Source: Prevotella sp.
Lineage (GTDB): Bacteria; Bacteroidota; Bacteroidia; Bacteroidales; Bacteroidaceae
NCBI GenBank assembly: GCA_017615355.1
Contig: JAGAAJ010000087.1
Location: forward strand, 1 to 41,434
Direction of reading: 5' to 3'
Length of the DNA stretch: 41,434 nucleotides
Shown: in pieces, positions 24,755-33,712 of the stretch
Layout: each line of letters starts with the position of its first letter
Position numbering within the stretch: the first letter of the stretch is position 1
Position numbers and translations under genes: made by a program
The notes under the pieces: model-generated
Database searches by the model: none
Told to the model about the DNA's origin: nothing
The model's input: only the letters and a program-made list of their open reading frames with translations

Positions 24755-27502
24755 TTACTTAACAGCCACGTAGAACTTCTTGGTAACAATCTTACCAGAG
24801 TAGTCGGCTGCTGAATAGATGATTTCGTAGGTATAGCCACTCTGGGCGGGGAATTTAAGCTCGCAGTAGCCACCGTCGATAACCTCGTTGAGGCCCTCTG
24901 CAGCGTTAGCAGCCTTCAGAACGTTCTGGCATGCAACGTCGCCGTCCTGTGCGCTCTTATCACCCTTCGTCACGTTGGTCACACCCACGAACTTCTTGAA
25001 TGCGGGAGCGATAGTCTCAGCATTGTAGGTGGTGGGGATGATGGTCACCGTAGTACCGCTAGCCAAAGCGGGATACACCTTTGAAGTGGTCAGACGAGCC
25101 AAGCCTTCAGTAGTCTTAGCCACAAGGATAGGCTGCAGGTACTTGTTGGGGTTGAGGAAGCGTGTAAAGCGTTCGTTAATCTTGTCGATGAACTTAGCGA
25201 GCGCCGACTGGATATTATCCTGTATCGTGGAGAAACGGAAACCAGTCACCTCAACAAGGAATTGATTCACATCATCCAGGAAAGCATTGAACTGCTTCTT
25301 AATATTGTTATAGTCCTCAGTATCATAGTCGCCCATGTACTGGATGAACTCCTTCATGCTCAGCTTCACGTCAATGTATGAGTTGTCGCCGTCAATGAAC
25401 ACCTCAACTCTGGGGTTCGTGTTGGGGATAACAACATGCTCACCATGAACACCAGTAATCTCGAAGTTGGGGAACTCGAATACTGCCCACTTAGGACCGA
25501 TACTCTGAATAAAGGGATTACCCTCTGCGTCAGTACCGAGATGCAGGCGGATGGTAGCTTCCAGTGAGTCGTTCAACTCATTATACTCCAAGTAATCAAT
25601 TGAAAAGCTATCCAAGAACTTCAGCTCGGGCAGACCCTCGAACACGATATTAACAAGGTTGTCAAGGAAGTCCTCAGCACGATTCATAAAGGGAATACCA
25701 TCAATCTCGACGTCCTTAGCAAAAGCGAAGGAGAGGGGCTTGATACTGGTAATACCAAGGTCGTACTGAGAAACAGTACTGTAAGTGCCATCCACATTCT
25801 CCCATGTAGCCTTAACTGCGTTGGCGTCAAGCACGTCAGAAATATTCTCCCAAACAGCATTGGCAATCTTAGTGATGCTAATACCTTCCCTAAAGTTCTT
25901 GATGTCCCTGGCAACATCCTTGACAGACGCAAGGTCCATGCGCAACTTCATCTTGTTGGCACTCTCAGCGTCAACAGTCACTTGAGTCTCATAGAAACCA
26001 TTGGGGCTGTTTTCTTCCACGCCAGCGCGGGTATAACCGAAGGAAAGCTTGTGGTCGCTCTTCTTCAGCGGACTAAGCACTGCGGGCACATCCTCGTTGA
26101 GGCTATTGATGAGGGTAAAGTCAGTTCCCGAGAAATCACGTTCTGTAGGATTAACAGTGAGATAGATGGTACCTGCATTGCCTTCCTTCACCTTTGTCTC
26201 GCCATCCTTCTTGTACTGGTTAGCAATAATTTCGCCCTTATACTCAGCATAGCCTGTGAGGTATCTGGGATTAGCGGGGTTGTTGGTTCCAAGGAGCAAC
26301 ATCTTGAGATCATCAGTAGTAAAGTTATCATACTCCCACTGTTCAGGCAAAGCAGCATAAGCGCTGTTGGCTGTGGGGAACTTCAGGCCTGCATCATCAA
26401 GCTCACCTCTGAACACAACGAGCATGTTAGAACGAATAGCGAAAGGCAAAGCCAGCTCACCGTACATGGGGTTGTAAGTGCCGTTAATCTCAATACCGGT
26501 GATGAACTTCTTCATATCCTGACGGATTCCAAGAATAGCTTGGATAATTTCAAGGAAACGATTGTTCACAGCTTCCTTGAACTGTTCCACCTCACCCTTC
26601 AAAGTGGTGAGGTCGCCATCAACTCTGGCGATTTCAGCAGCAAGAGCCTTGTGGATGCTGTCGGCCTCAGCCTTATTCTTCTTCACGACTTCCTCGAGAT
26701 CAGTAATCTTCTTGGTGTTAGCTTCGATGAGACCCTTAAGCTCGGTGTAGTTAGCATTTACCTTCTCGTCAAGTTTCTTATAGCTTTCCTGCAGCTCGCC
26801 AATCAGCTTCTCGTTAGCCAAAGCCTTAGCCCATGCATTGTTTGCAGTCGTTGTGACGTCGTTCAAGTCCTTGCGCAGAGTCTTTACGTCGTCCTGCAGA
26901 CCCTTAACGAGTTTATCAAGTCCGTCAATGCGAACGGAGTCAGCCTTAGCCAGATCCTGGGCGGCCTGTGCCAAAGCACGTGCCTCATCGAGGGCCTGGT
27001 TCAGCTTAATGACCTGGCCCTGAAGAGTCTTAATGTTCTCCTCGTTGTCGCCGATGCGCTTGTCGTAGGGATCAATGAAGGCATTCAGATAAGCATCAAG
27101 AGCGGCGGTCATCACATTGTTGCCTTCATTGAGCAACTCAGCCACAGTCTTGGCAACAGCCTCTTTACTTGTCCGTGCGATAATCTCATCGAGAAGGATC
27201 TTGTCCAGAGAGTCAGTCTGCTTCTTTGTGTAGTAGTCCTGCAGCTTCTGGTTAATCTCCTGCTGGAATGTGATGAAGTTCTGTTCAAGAGTCAGATACA
27301 GATTCTTGACATTGTTGATCTGAGTTTCCAAGTCGGTCTTCTGATCGGCGAGAGCCTTCTTCAGAGCGTCGACATTGTCAGCTAAGACACCCTCAAGATT
27401 GGTAATCTTCTCGTCGTCATAGTCCTTACAAGAAACCATCGAGCTCGTGAAGCCCACGAAGAGGGCTACCATGAGCAAACCATTAATAAATTTCTTTTTC
27501 AT
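24755..27502 (-). CDS. Surface lipoprotein with coiled-coil stalk
   Basis: A 915-residue protein with lipoprotein signal ending at Cys25 (SMVSCKDYDDE). The coiled-coil region runs to about residue 330 (heptads such as LDKLVKGLQDDVKTLRKDL and LTTLKGEVEQFKEAVNNRF). A beta-rich head follows (ITGIEINGTYNPMYGELALP onward) to the C-terminus GKIVTKKFYVAVK. It is paralogous to the 1503-residue protein at 10478 by lipobox context and architecture, but its coil is not Ala-rich. A promoter precedes it and an OmpA gene follows in the same unit. Role unknown; surface exposure is inferred from the lipobox and domain plan. Confidence 0.87.
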   Translation of the reverse strand: MKKKFINGLLMVALFVGFTSSMVSCKDYDDEKITNLEGVLADNVDALKKALADQKTDLETQINNVKNLYLTLEQNFITFQQEINQKLQDYYTKKQTDSLDKILLDEIIARTSKEAVAKTVAELLNEGNNVMTAALDAYLNAFIDPYDKRIGDNEENIKTLQGQVIKLNQALDEARALAQAAQDLAKADSVRIDGLDKLVKGLQDDVKTLRKDLNDVTTTANNAWAKALANEKLIGELQESYKKLDEKVNANYTELKGLIEANTKKITDLEEVVKKNKAEADSIHKALAAEIARVDGDLTTLKGEVEQFKEAVNNRFLEIIQAILGIRQDMKKFITGIEINGTYNPMYGELALPFAIRSNMLVVFRGELDDAGLKFPTANSAYAALPEQWEYDNFTTDDLKMLLLGTNNPANPRYLTGYAEYKGEIIANQYKKDGETKVKEGNAGTIYLTVNPTERDFSGTDFTLINSLNEDVPAVLSPLKKSDHKLSFGYTRAGVEENSPNGFYETQVTVDAESANKMKLRMDLASVKDVARDIKNFREGISITKIANAVWENISDVLDANAVKATWENVDGTYSTVSQYDLGITSIKPLSFAFAKDVEIDGIPFMNRAEDFLDNLVNIVFEGLPELKFLDSFSIDYLEYNELNDSLEATIRLHLGTDAEGNPFIQSIGPKWAVFEFPNFEITGVHGEHVVIPNTNPRVEVFIDGDNSYIDVKLSMKEFIQYMGDYDTEDYNNIKKQFNAFLDDVNQFLVEVTGFRFSTIQDNIQSALAKFIDKINERFTRFLNPNKYLQPILVAKTTEGLARLTTSKVYPALASGTTVTIIPTTYNAETIAPAFKKFVGVTNVTKGDKSAQDGDVACQNVLKAANAAEGLNEVIDGGYCELKFPAQSGYTYEIIYSAADYSGKIVTKKFYVAVK

Positions 27503-27552
27503 GAACTTAAAAATTTATAATAATATTAAAAACCTTATGTGCAAAATCGTTG

Positions 27553-27584
27553 CAAAGTTAAGCATTTTTCAAATACCCGCCAAG
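27553..27584 (-). promoter_or_regulatory. Promoter of the 915-residue lipoprotein-ompA unit
   Basis: On the minus strand TAACTTTG (27553-27560) matches TAnnTTTG. The upstream box 20 bp away is CTTG (27581-27584), one base off TTTG. The leader would be about 45 nt. Confidence 0.6.
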
Positions 27585-27658
27585 AAAAAGTTCATTTTTC
27601 TTTCAAAAATACCAAAGAATAGTGATTTTTCATTACATTTTATCTGTAGAAAGGCGAT

Positions 27659-28495
27659 TTATTGAACTGGTTCAGGCTTGGGAAGGGGCCGCGGCTCGGG
27701 ATTTTCAAGCAGTTTGCGCAGACGCATGTTTTCGAGCTGAGCGTCTTCCAGTTGGGCGCCAAGGGCTTCAAGCTGGCTTTCCACTAGGACATTAAGGGCC
27801 TCGGAATCCTGTACGCGATTGAATTTTCCACTGCCAATATTCCACGTCAGGCCTACACCTATGCTGAGCACCTGGTCATGACCATGCAACCCATTGGAAA
27901 AGCCCCAACCACCTACGCCGTCGAACTCAGGCTCGAACACCCTCCACGACAGATCGAGGTGCACGGAAGCCTTCGGACTGAGACGCCATTCATTGAGCAG
28001 ACCAAGGCCGAGGCTCATTGCGTAAGTGTCGTAGGTCATATTACGACCAACGCCGGCACCAAGGTAGGGAATAATACTCCATCGGCGCGTATCACTATAA
28101 CCGCAAAACATGTTCGAAAGGTTGAAGAGCACCTGCTCATCAAGAGTCCAGTAGCGCGAGGCATTGATATCCTTGTCGTCACTGACAACGGTGCATCCCC
28201 ACAGTCCACCAAATTTAGTGCGCAGGCCAAGGCCAGGCGTAAACCATTTGCCTAAGGCCAGTGAGAAACCGAAACGGGTACGGTAATCCTTGAACATCGC
28301 CGACGACAGTTCCGTCCCTGGCGCATTGCCTTTGTCGCCAAAGAATGACGAAGCTGTGAGGTCGGCCTGCACAAACCAGTTACTCCAGAAGGACGCAGTG
28401 GCCACACTGTATTTCTGCGAGGGCAACTCGCTATCCTGGGCACGACCCGTCAACATCATGCTGACAAGGGTGAGTAGGAGAATAAAACGTTTCAT
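27659..28495 (-). CDS. Outer-membrane barrel protein, OmpA-like barrel without the OmpA domain
   Basis: A 278-residue protein with signal peptide (MKRFILLLTLVSMMLTGRAQ). The barrel region is related to the two OmpA proteins of the window (LSNMFCGYSDTRRWSIIPYL, LGAGVGRNMTYDTY). After the barrel it has a short coiled coil (ALNVLVESQLEALGAQLEDA) and ends in a Pro-rich tail (NPEPRPLPKPEPVQ) where the others continue into the peptidoglycan-binding domain. No frame downstream restores that domain, so this looks like a stable short form rather than a frameshift. It lies 60 bp after mutL and could be read from that operon. Function unknown. Confidence 0.85.
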   Translation of the reverse strand: MKRFILLLTLVSMMLTGRAQDSELPSQKYSVATASFWSNWFVQADLTASSFFGDKGNAPGTELSSAMFKDYRTRFGFSLALGKWFTPGLGLRTKFGGLWGCTVVSDDKDINASRYWTLDEQVLFNLSNMFCGYSDTRRWSIIPYLGAGVGRNMTYDTYAMSLGLGLLNEWRLSPKASVHLDLSWRVFEPEFDGVGGWGFSNGLHGHDQVLSIGVGLTWNIGSGKFNRVQDSEALNVLVESQLEALGAQLEDAQLENMRLRKLLENPEPRPLPKPEPVQ

Positions 28496-28555
28496 AAGCT
28501 ATTGTGTTTGAAATCTTCTTGTCTTGATGTTCCAATATCTGTGGTCAAATAGTTC

Positions 28556-30358
28556 TTAACGAAGCAGCTGCTCGATATCAGCCTGCGGCAAGATGGCCAA
28601 CACAGGACGGCCGTCGGGTGTATAGTTGGCGTTGGCACAGGCAAACAGTTCGTTGACTAGTCGCTCCATCTCATCGTTGCTGAGCACCTGCCCGTAGTCG
28701 ATGGCGGTATTGCGAGCCATACTCAGTGCCAGCACGCTATGCAGCTCGTCAGCACTGGCACTGCTGCCTTTTTCGGCGGCATCGGTTACGACATTGCGCA
28801 CTAATGACAACGGGTCATAACTCTCGACAGCAGAAGGGATGCCGTTGACGGCGAAGCTACCGCCACCCAAGTCACTGATGTCGAAGCCCATCGTCAACAG
28901 GTCGGGAAGGAAACGTTGCAGCAGGACACTGTCGGAGGGCGAGAACTGCAGCATCTCAGGGAAGAGCAGCTTTTGTGTACTGCCGGAATGACGGCGAAGC
29001 TGCTCCAAATAACGTTCATAGCAAATACGCACATCGGCACGATACTGGTCAATAATCATCAAGCCCGACTTCACGGCGGTCATCACATAGCGGCCCTTGT
29101 ACTGATAGTGTTCGGGGGATTTCTCGGTGATAAGCGAAGGCGCAGGCTCATCGGGGAAGAGCGAGGGTGTGTCAGGCAGAGGTGCAGAAGGCCTCGTCAA
29201 CTCGGAGAGCATCGACAGATTCGAGGCGACGCTTCTACGGGATGTAGAAGTTTCGAAGGGATTATAGCCTGGATTATACTGTACCTCAGGCATACGGATA
29301 GCATCGCGCTGCGGATCGAAGACAGGGATATCGGGCTTGCCCTCAGTATCGAAGTCAATAGAAGGAATATCGCTGAAACGACCGATGGCATCCTTTACGG
29401 CAGCTGAGAGGATCTGGAAGATTCCCTGTTCGTCCTCAAACTTGATCTCCGTCTTCGTGGGATGGATATTTACGTCGATGTTAGCGGGGGCGACATCGAA
29501 ATAGATGAAATAAGGCGGTACGGTGCCCTCGGCCACCAATCGTTCGTAGGCACCAACCACAGCTTTATGGAAATAAGGATGGCGCATATAGCGGCCATTG
29601 ACGAAGAAATAGTTCTGGTTGCCTTTTTTACGTGAGGTCTCCGGCTTACCCACAAAACCGCTGATGCGACAAAATGCTGTGTTCACCTCTATAGGCAGCA
29701 ACTCCTGACTGAGTCGTTTGCCGAAGACGTCGACAATACGCTGACGTAGTGGTGCCGGTCGCAGCGACAGCATCTCCTGCTGATTGCTGTAGAGTTGGAA
29801 CGCGATGTCGGGATATACGAGGACAATACGCTCGAAAGCGGTGAGGATATTATTCAGCTCGGTGGCATTGCTCTTCAGGAATTTCCGTCGCGCAGGCACA
29901 TTATAGAAGAGGTTGTCAACCCTGAAGTTACTGCCTACGGGACAGGCCACAGGCTCCTGGCTGATGACTCGTGAGCCATGCAACGTGAGGCAGGTGCCTA
30001 TCTCGTCGGTGGCCATACGTGTGGTGAGCACCACCTGGGCTACAGCAGCTATCGAGGGCAGGGCCTCACCGCGGAAACCCATTGTGTGGAGCGAGAAGAG
30101 GTCGTCGGCCTTGCGTATCTTCGATGTGGCATGTCGCTCAAAAGCCAGGCGCGCATCGGTCTCCGACATACCGCAGCCGTCGTCAATTACCTGCAGCGAC
30201 GTGCGTCCAGCATCGGTGACGAGCACACGAATATTTTTGGCGCCTGCATCGACAGCGTTCTCCACCAACTCCTTGATGACCGAGGCAGGGCGCTGTATCA
30301 CCTCGCCGGCGGCAATCTGGTTGGCAACGGAATCGGGAAGAAGCTGGATAATGTCCAT
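28556..30358 (-). CDS. mutL: DNA mismatch repair protein MutL
   Basis: A 600-residue mismatch repair ATPase that couples MutS to downstream nicking and excision. The GHKL ATPase motifs are intact: [25 protein letters not shown] with the catalytic Glu and Asn, DDGCGM and [12 protein letters not shown]. The C-terminal dimerisation domain is present. The metal-binding endonuclease motif DQHA(x)2E(x)4E is not conserved ([12 protein letters not shown]), and the CPHGRP motif reads TPDGRP. The protein therefore probably lacks intrinsic nicking activity. The leader is a 7-bp repeat array ending 3 bases before the ATG. It follows the small membrane protein gene by 73 bp. Confidence 0.95.
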   Translation of the reverse strand: MDIIQLLPDSVANQIAAGEVIQRPASVIKELVENAVDAGAKNIRVLVTDAGRTSLQVIDDGCGMSETDARLAFERHATSKIRKADDLFSLHTMGFRGEALPSIAAVAQVVLTTRMATDEIGTCLTLHGSRVISQEPVACPVGSNFRVDNLFYNVPARRKFLKSNATELNNILTAFERIVLVYPDIAFQLYSNQQEMLSLRPAPLRQRIVDVFGKRLSQELLPIEVNTAFCRISGFVGKPETSRKKGNQNYFFVNGRYMRHPYFHKAVVGAYERLVAEGTVPPYFIYFDVAPANIDVNIHPTKTEIKFEDEQGIFQILSAAVKDAIGRFSDIPSIDFDTEGKPDIPVFDPQRDAIRMPEVQYNPGYNPFETSTSRRSVASNLSMLSELTRPSAPLPDTPSLFPDEPAPSLITEKSPEHYQYKGRYVMTAVKSGLMIIDQYRADVRICYERYLEQLRRHSGSTQKLLFPEMLQFSPSDSVLLQRFLPDLLTMGFDISDLGGGSFAVNGIPSAVESYDPLSLVRNVVTDAAEKGSSASADELHSVLALSMARNTAIDYGQVLSNDEMERLVNELFACANANYTPDGRPVLAILPQADIEQLLR

Positions 30359-30361
30359 TTT

Positions 30362-30424
30362 TTAGAGGTTAGAGGTGAGAGGTAAGAGGTGTGAGATGTG
30401 AGGTGAGAGGTGAGAGGTATGAGG
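30362..30424. repeat. 7-bp tandem repeat in the mutL leader
   Basis: Nine consecutive heptamers on the plus strand (ttagagg, ttagagg, tgagagg, taagagg, tgtgaga, tgtgagg, tgagagg, tgagagg, tatgagg) keep strict 7-bp phase. The array fills most of the gap between the small membrane protein gene and mutL, and covers the expected ribosome-binding position of mutL. Confidence 0.92.
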
Positions 30425-30431
30425 TGAGTAA

Positions 30432-30701
30432 TTATTGTTTTGAGAACGCGATGAGGAGGACGGACGCAAGGATGACAAGGAGAACGCCAAGGAGCATGGG
30501 GAGGCTCCAAAGCAACAATCCCCTACCCTTCCGCCGCTGTTTCTGGGCAGCAGAGAAGACGCCATGCAGGTCGGAGGGCACATAGGCACTCTGCGGCACA
30601 AGGCCCAGCTCCTGTCGGGCGCGCTGCTCCACCTGTTCGAGACGCTCGCGACGAGCGTCGATGTAGATGGGCTGATGATTGAAAGGACGCGGCTTATTCA
30701 T
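30432..30701 (-). CDS. Small membrane protein of unknown function
   Basis: An 89-residue protein starting MNKPRPFNHQPIYIDARRER. It has a charged amphipathic stretch (ERLEQVEQRARQELGL) and a single C-terminal membrane segment (LLLWSLPMLLGVLLVILASVLLIAF) split only by position for the count. It resembles small hypothetical proteins of Bacteroidota often found near LPS transport genes, which is from memory of general context. The start at 30701 overlaps the end of the OstA-like gene by 8 bases, indicating translational coupling. A longer in-frame start at 30734 lies inside that gene and was not used. Confidence 0.75.
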   Translation of the reverse strand: MNKPRPFNHQPIYIDARRERLEQVEQRARQELGLVPQSAYVPSDLHGVFSAAQKQRRKGRGLLLWSLPMLLGVLLVILASVLLIAFSKQ

Positions 30702-32280
30702 TCTCTTTCTTCTTTCCACGCCAGATGAAAACATCGTCCCTGTTCAGCGGACGCACATAGTCGTACCACACAAAGCCTTTCAGCTCACGCTTGTCGGGAG
30801 GAATCTGCGACATCGGATACATCGTGCCATCGCTCTTCGGAGCCCAAATACGGCTCATCTTGCCGACGCTGTCCATGAAGATGCGCAGCTCGTTGGTTTC
30901 CATATAGACCATACCGACATAGCTACTGTCGGACTTTTCCTCAGGATAATAGATGGTGATGACGTTGTCCTTCGCCTGCGCCTCGTGGATGCGGCCCTCG
31001 GTAAAGAAGGCGAACATCTCCTTCGACGACACCTGGTTGTAGCATTTCTCCACGGGCAGCTGCTCGATGGAGAAGGCATTACCGATGACATGGGAGTGGT
31101 CGATGACAGAGTCTTTCATAAACACCTGTATCTCGTCGCCCACCAGCTGCTGGTTCATATTCCAGGTGATGGGGTCCTTATACATCGTCATACACGAGTC
31201 GAGCGAGGAGTAGACGAGGGAATCACACACGGCCTGTAAATCTAATCTGTACGCGCGTACCTTATTATACGCGTGTAACACGCGATAGACGGAGTCGGTA
31301 TTGAGGTTATAGGAAAAGACCTTGATGGTATCGGCATGCATAAACAGCGAGTCGCGTTGCGAGTAGTCAATGGCCAAGGCTCGGTCGGTACACACGGCAT
31401 AACCTGTCTCATCCTCATAGTGGCCATAGTCACATTGCAGGATGCTCTTGTTTACCGTGTCCTTGAAGATGACATTGTTGAAGGCCTCGCTGACGCCCGT
31501 CCTGCCGTTGTGCCAGACGCTGTCGCCAATGAGCGTACGACCCTCGTTGCGAAGAACGGAACGGTCGAGTAACTCTGATTCTTCTGTGACTGTATTGTGG
31601 AAACCACGCTCAGAGTAGATATGGCTCTTGCCCGACACGATATCCGAGGGACCGACGATATGCGCCCGTTTCGTCTGCGTGTTGTAATAGAGCGAGTCGG
31701 TGGTGAGGTGGAATTTCTTGTCCACCATGTCGACGGCATAGTAGAAGATGGCCATCTTCGTATCGGTGTGGTACTCACCCCAGTCGCTGGTCAGCGTCGT
31801 ATTGTTGTCCACCAGCCGGCCACCATTCTGGAAATAGCCTTGGCTCCAGATACGGTCATAATACAGCTCGTCGGTGTAGAGGGTGGTCTTCCTGTGCTTG
31901 AGCACCACGTTGTCCCTGGCCTCCATCATCTGCTGGTTGCCGTCATAGTAGCCTTGGTCGCTGGTCAATGAGAGCGTGTCGCCCTGCACCATCCTCACGT
32001 GTCCCCAGGCCTCGAACGAGTTGCTGGACTCAAAGAAGTTAGCGCTGTCGCAGTAGAGACGGGCGCCGTCATGTTCAAACTGCACGGAGCCGATGAGCAC
32101 CTGTGCACCATTGTTGCGCCAGCGGTCATAGGACAACTCGTCGGCATGGATGAGATAGACGCGTTTGGGGTCGTTACGTGGTGGGGCAGAGCTGGGACGC
32201 GACGGCATCGCAGCATAAAGGATAAGAGAAAGCGCACACAGAAACACCGTTACGATGCTTCTATCTAATCCAGCCCTCAT
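30694..32280 (-). CDS. OstA/LptA-like LPS transport protein
   Basis: A 528-residue protein with an N-terminal signal or anchor segment (SIVTVFLCALSLILYAAMPS). The OstA-type repeating beta-jellyroll follows (VYLIHADELSYDRWRNNGAQ, LYCDSANFFESSNSFEAWGH, LSLTSDQGYYDG, TLYTDELYYDR). OstA/LptA domains form the periplasmic bridge that carries LPS from the inner to the outer membrane. The Bacteroidota version is longer than LptA of enterobacteria. Its start overlaps the upstream PPIase gene by 20 bases, and its end overlaps the small membrane protein gene, so the group is one operon devoted to outer-membrane building. Exact homologue naming (lptA) was not attempted. Confidence 0.87.
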   Translation of the reverse strand: MRAGLDRSIVTVFLCALSLILYAAMPSRPSSAPPRNDPKRVYLIHADELSYDRWRNNGAQVLIGSVQFEHDGARLYCDSANFFESSNSFEAWGHVRMVQGDTLSLTSDQGYYDGNQQMMEARDNVVLKHRKTTLYTDELYYDRIWSQGYFQNGGRLVDNNTTLTSDWGEYHTDTKMAIFYYAVDMVDKKFHLTTDSLYYNTQTKRAHIVGPSDIVSGKSHIYSERGFHNTVTEESELLDRSVLRNEGRTLIGDSVWHNGRTGVSEAFNNVIFKDTVNKSILQCDYGHYEDETGYAVCTDRALAIDYSQRDSLFMHADTIKVFSYNLNTDSVYRVLHAYNKVRAYRLDLQAVCDSLVYSSLDSCMTMYKDPITWNMNQQLVGDEIQVFMKDSVIDHSHVIGNAFSIEQLPVEKCYNQVSSKEMFAFFTEGRIHEAQAKDNVITIYYPEEKSDSSYVGMVYMETNELRIFMDSVGKMSRIWAPKSDGTMYPMSQIPPDKRELKGFVWYDYVRPLNRDDVFIWRGKKKENE

Positions 32281-33712
32281 ACTCGAATTTACAGTCTTTA
32301 TACTGGTCGTTCAAGCGCACATAGGTACCTTTGATCTTGTCCACCACCCACTTGTGGAGGAACTCGGTACGCCGTTTGTCCAACACCACGTCCTTCAGCA
32401 CCTGAAAGTCCTCGGTGACGGTAGCACGATGGCCGATAATCCTGTTCTTCAGCTTCGCCACAGCACAGACGGTCTTTCCACGCTTGTCAATCATCTGGAA
32501 CGGTGCTGAGATCTCTCCCACCTGCAGCGTATCCACGGCACGGGCCACCTCCGTAGGTAGCTCCTGCATCTGGAAACGCGACGACTTCAACTGACCGTAC
32601 TCGGTGCGGTTGGCCATCAGTCCGTGGTTGTTGCGAGTGTCCTTGTCGTCAGAGAAGAAGGCCACAGCATCCTCGAAGGTCCATTTCTCCTCCGTCAGCT
32701 GGCCGCGCAAAGGCAACGGCGGCAGGCCGGCACGCACGTCGGCGACGATGGTGTCGAGCCTTTCCAAGGCCACGTTGACGGCAGAATCGCTGACAACAGG
32801 CTTGCGCAGGATATGCCTCACCTTGATCTTATCACCTCGCTTGTCAATGAGCTGGATGATGTGATAGCCGAACTCCGACTCCACAATCTTCGACACCTTC
32901 GTAGGATCGGTAAGGTTGAAGGCCACGGCAGCAAAGGCCGGATCAAAGGTGGCACGGCCTTCATAGTCCAATTCGCCACCCAAGCGGGCCGAGCCAGGGT
33001 CTTCAGAATAAAGGCGGGCCAGCGTAGAGAACGATGTCTCACCGCTGTTGACACGGTCGGTATAGCTGCGGAGTTCCTCTTTTACGCGGTTGATCTCCTC
33101 GGCCGAGATACGCGGCGTGAGGGTAATGATCTGCACCTCCACCTCTGTCGGCACATAGGGGACGCTGTCCTCGGGCATGTCCTTGAAGTAGCGGCGCACC
33201 TCAGCGGGCGTCACACTAAGATCTGCCACCAATTTCTGCTTCATACGCTGGATGAGCAACTGGTCGCGCAAGTCATCGTGCATCGACTGGCGAATCTGGC
33301 TAAGGCTCTGGCGGCGATATTCCTCCAGTTTCTCCCTCGAGCCGACCTGCTCCACCATGTATTCAATGCGCTGCTCTATTTCAAGGGCGATGTCGTTCTC
33401 GGTGATATCCTTGTCGATACTGTCGATGGCGGCCTGATGCAGAAAGAGCTTCTGCACGGCTAACTGCTCAGGAATAGCGCAGTCGGGGTCGCCGCTCCAG
33501 CGCACACCTTCCATAGCGGCCTGGATACGTGTCACCTCGATATCGCTCTTCAGTATCGGCTCGTCGCCAATTACCCAGACGACCTCATCAACAATGCTGG
33601 ACAGCGAGTCATCGGGTGCTGCCATGGGGCTCATGGGACCCATAGGTCCAATAGGCCTCATAGAACAAAACAGTCCTACGAAAAGTGCAGCAAATAAAAG
33701 AGATTTCTTCAT
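32261..33712 (-). CDS. Periplasmic peptidyl-prolyl isomerase, SurA-like (first downstream copy)
   Basis: A 483-residue chaperone/isomerase with signal segment MKKSLLFAALFVGLFCS. It has a SurA-type N-terminal helical domain (DEVVWVIGDEPILKSDIEVT) and two parvulin-type domains. The first includes YSEDPGSARLGGELDYEGR and GYHIIQLIDKRGD; the second covers VRHILRKPV to FFSDDKDTRNNHGLMANR. Such proteins help outer-membrane barrels reach BAM. After the signal segment is an odd RPIGPMGPMSPM stretch encoded by 9-bp repeats. Its start shares one base with the stop of the upstream PPIase gene (TGATG). Confidence 0.9.
   Translation of the reverse strand: MKKSLLFAALFVGLFCSMRPIGPMGPMSPMAAPDDSLSSIVDEVVWVIGDEPILKSDIEVTRIQAAMEGVRWSGDPDCAIPEQLAVQKLFLHQAAIDSIDKDITENDIALEIEQRIEYMVEQVGSREKLEEYRRQSLSQIRQSMHDDLRDQLLIQRMKQKLVADLSVTPAEVRRYFKDMPEDSVPYVPTEVEVQIITLTPRISAEEINRVKEELRSYTDRVNSGETSFSTLARLYSEDPGSARLGGELDYEGRATFDPAFAAVAFNLTDPTKVSKIVESEFGYHIIQLIDKRGDKIKVRHILRKPVVSDSAVNVALERLDTIVADVRAGLPPLPLRGQLTEEKWTFEDAVAFFSDDKDTRNNHGLMANRTEYGQLKSSRFQMQELPTEVARAVDTLQVGEISAPFQMIDKRGKTVCAVAKLKNRIIGHRATVTEDFQVLKDVVLDKRRTEFLHKWVVDKIKGTYVRLNDQYKDCKFEYEGWIR
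33623..33660. repeat. 9-bp tandem repeat in the PPIase signal region
   Basis: Units gggctcatg, ggacccata, ggtccaata and ggcctcata follow each other in the coding sequence and give RPIGPMGPMSPM. Being a multiple of three, unit changes would keep the frame. Confidence 0.65.

Noticed and set aside
30362-30424. Possible CRISPR-like array
   Set aside because: The units are 7 bp and contiguous, without spacers; no cas genes are present in the window.
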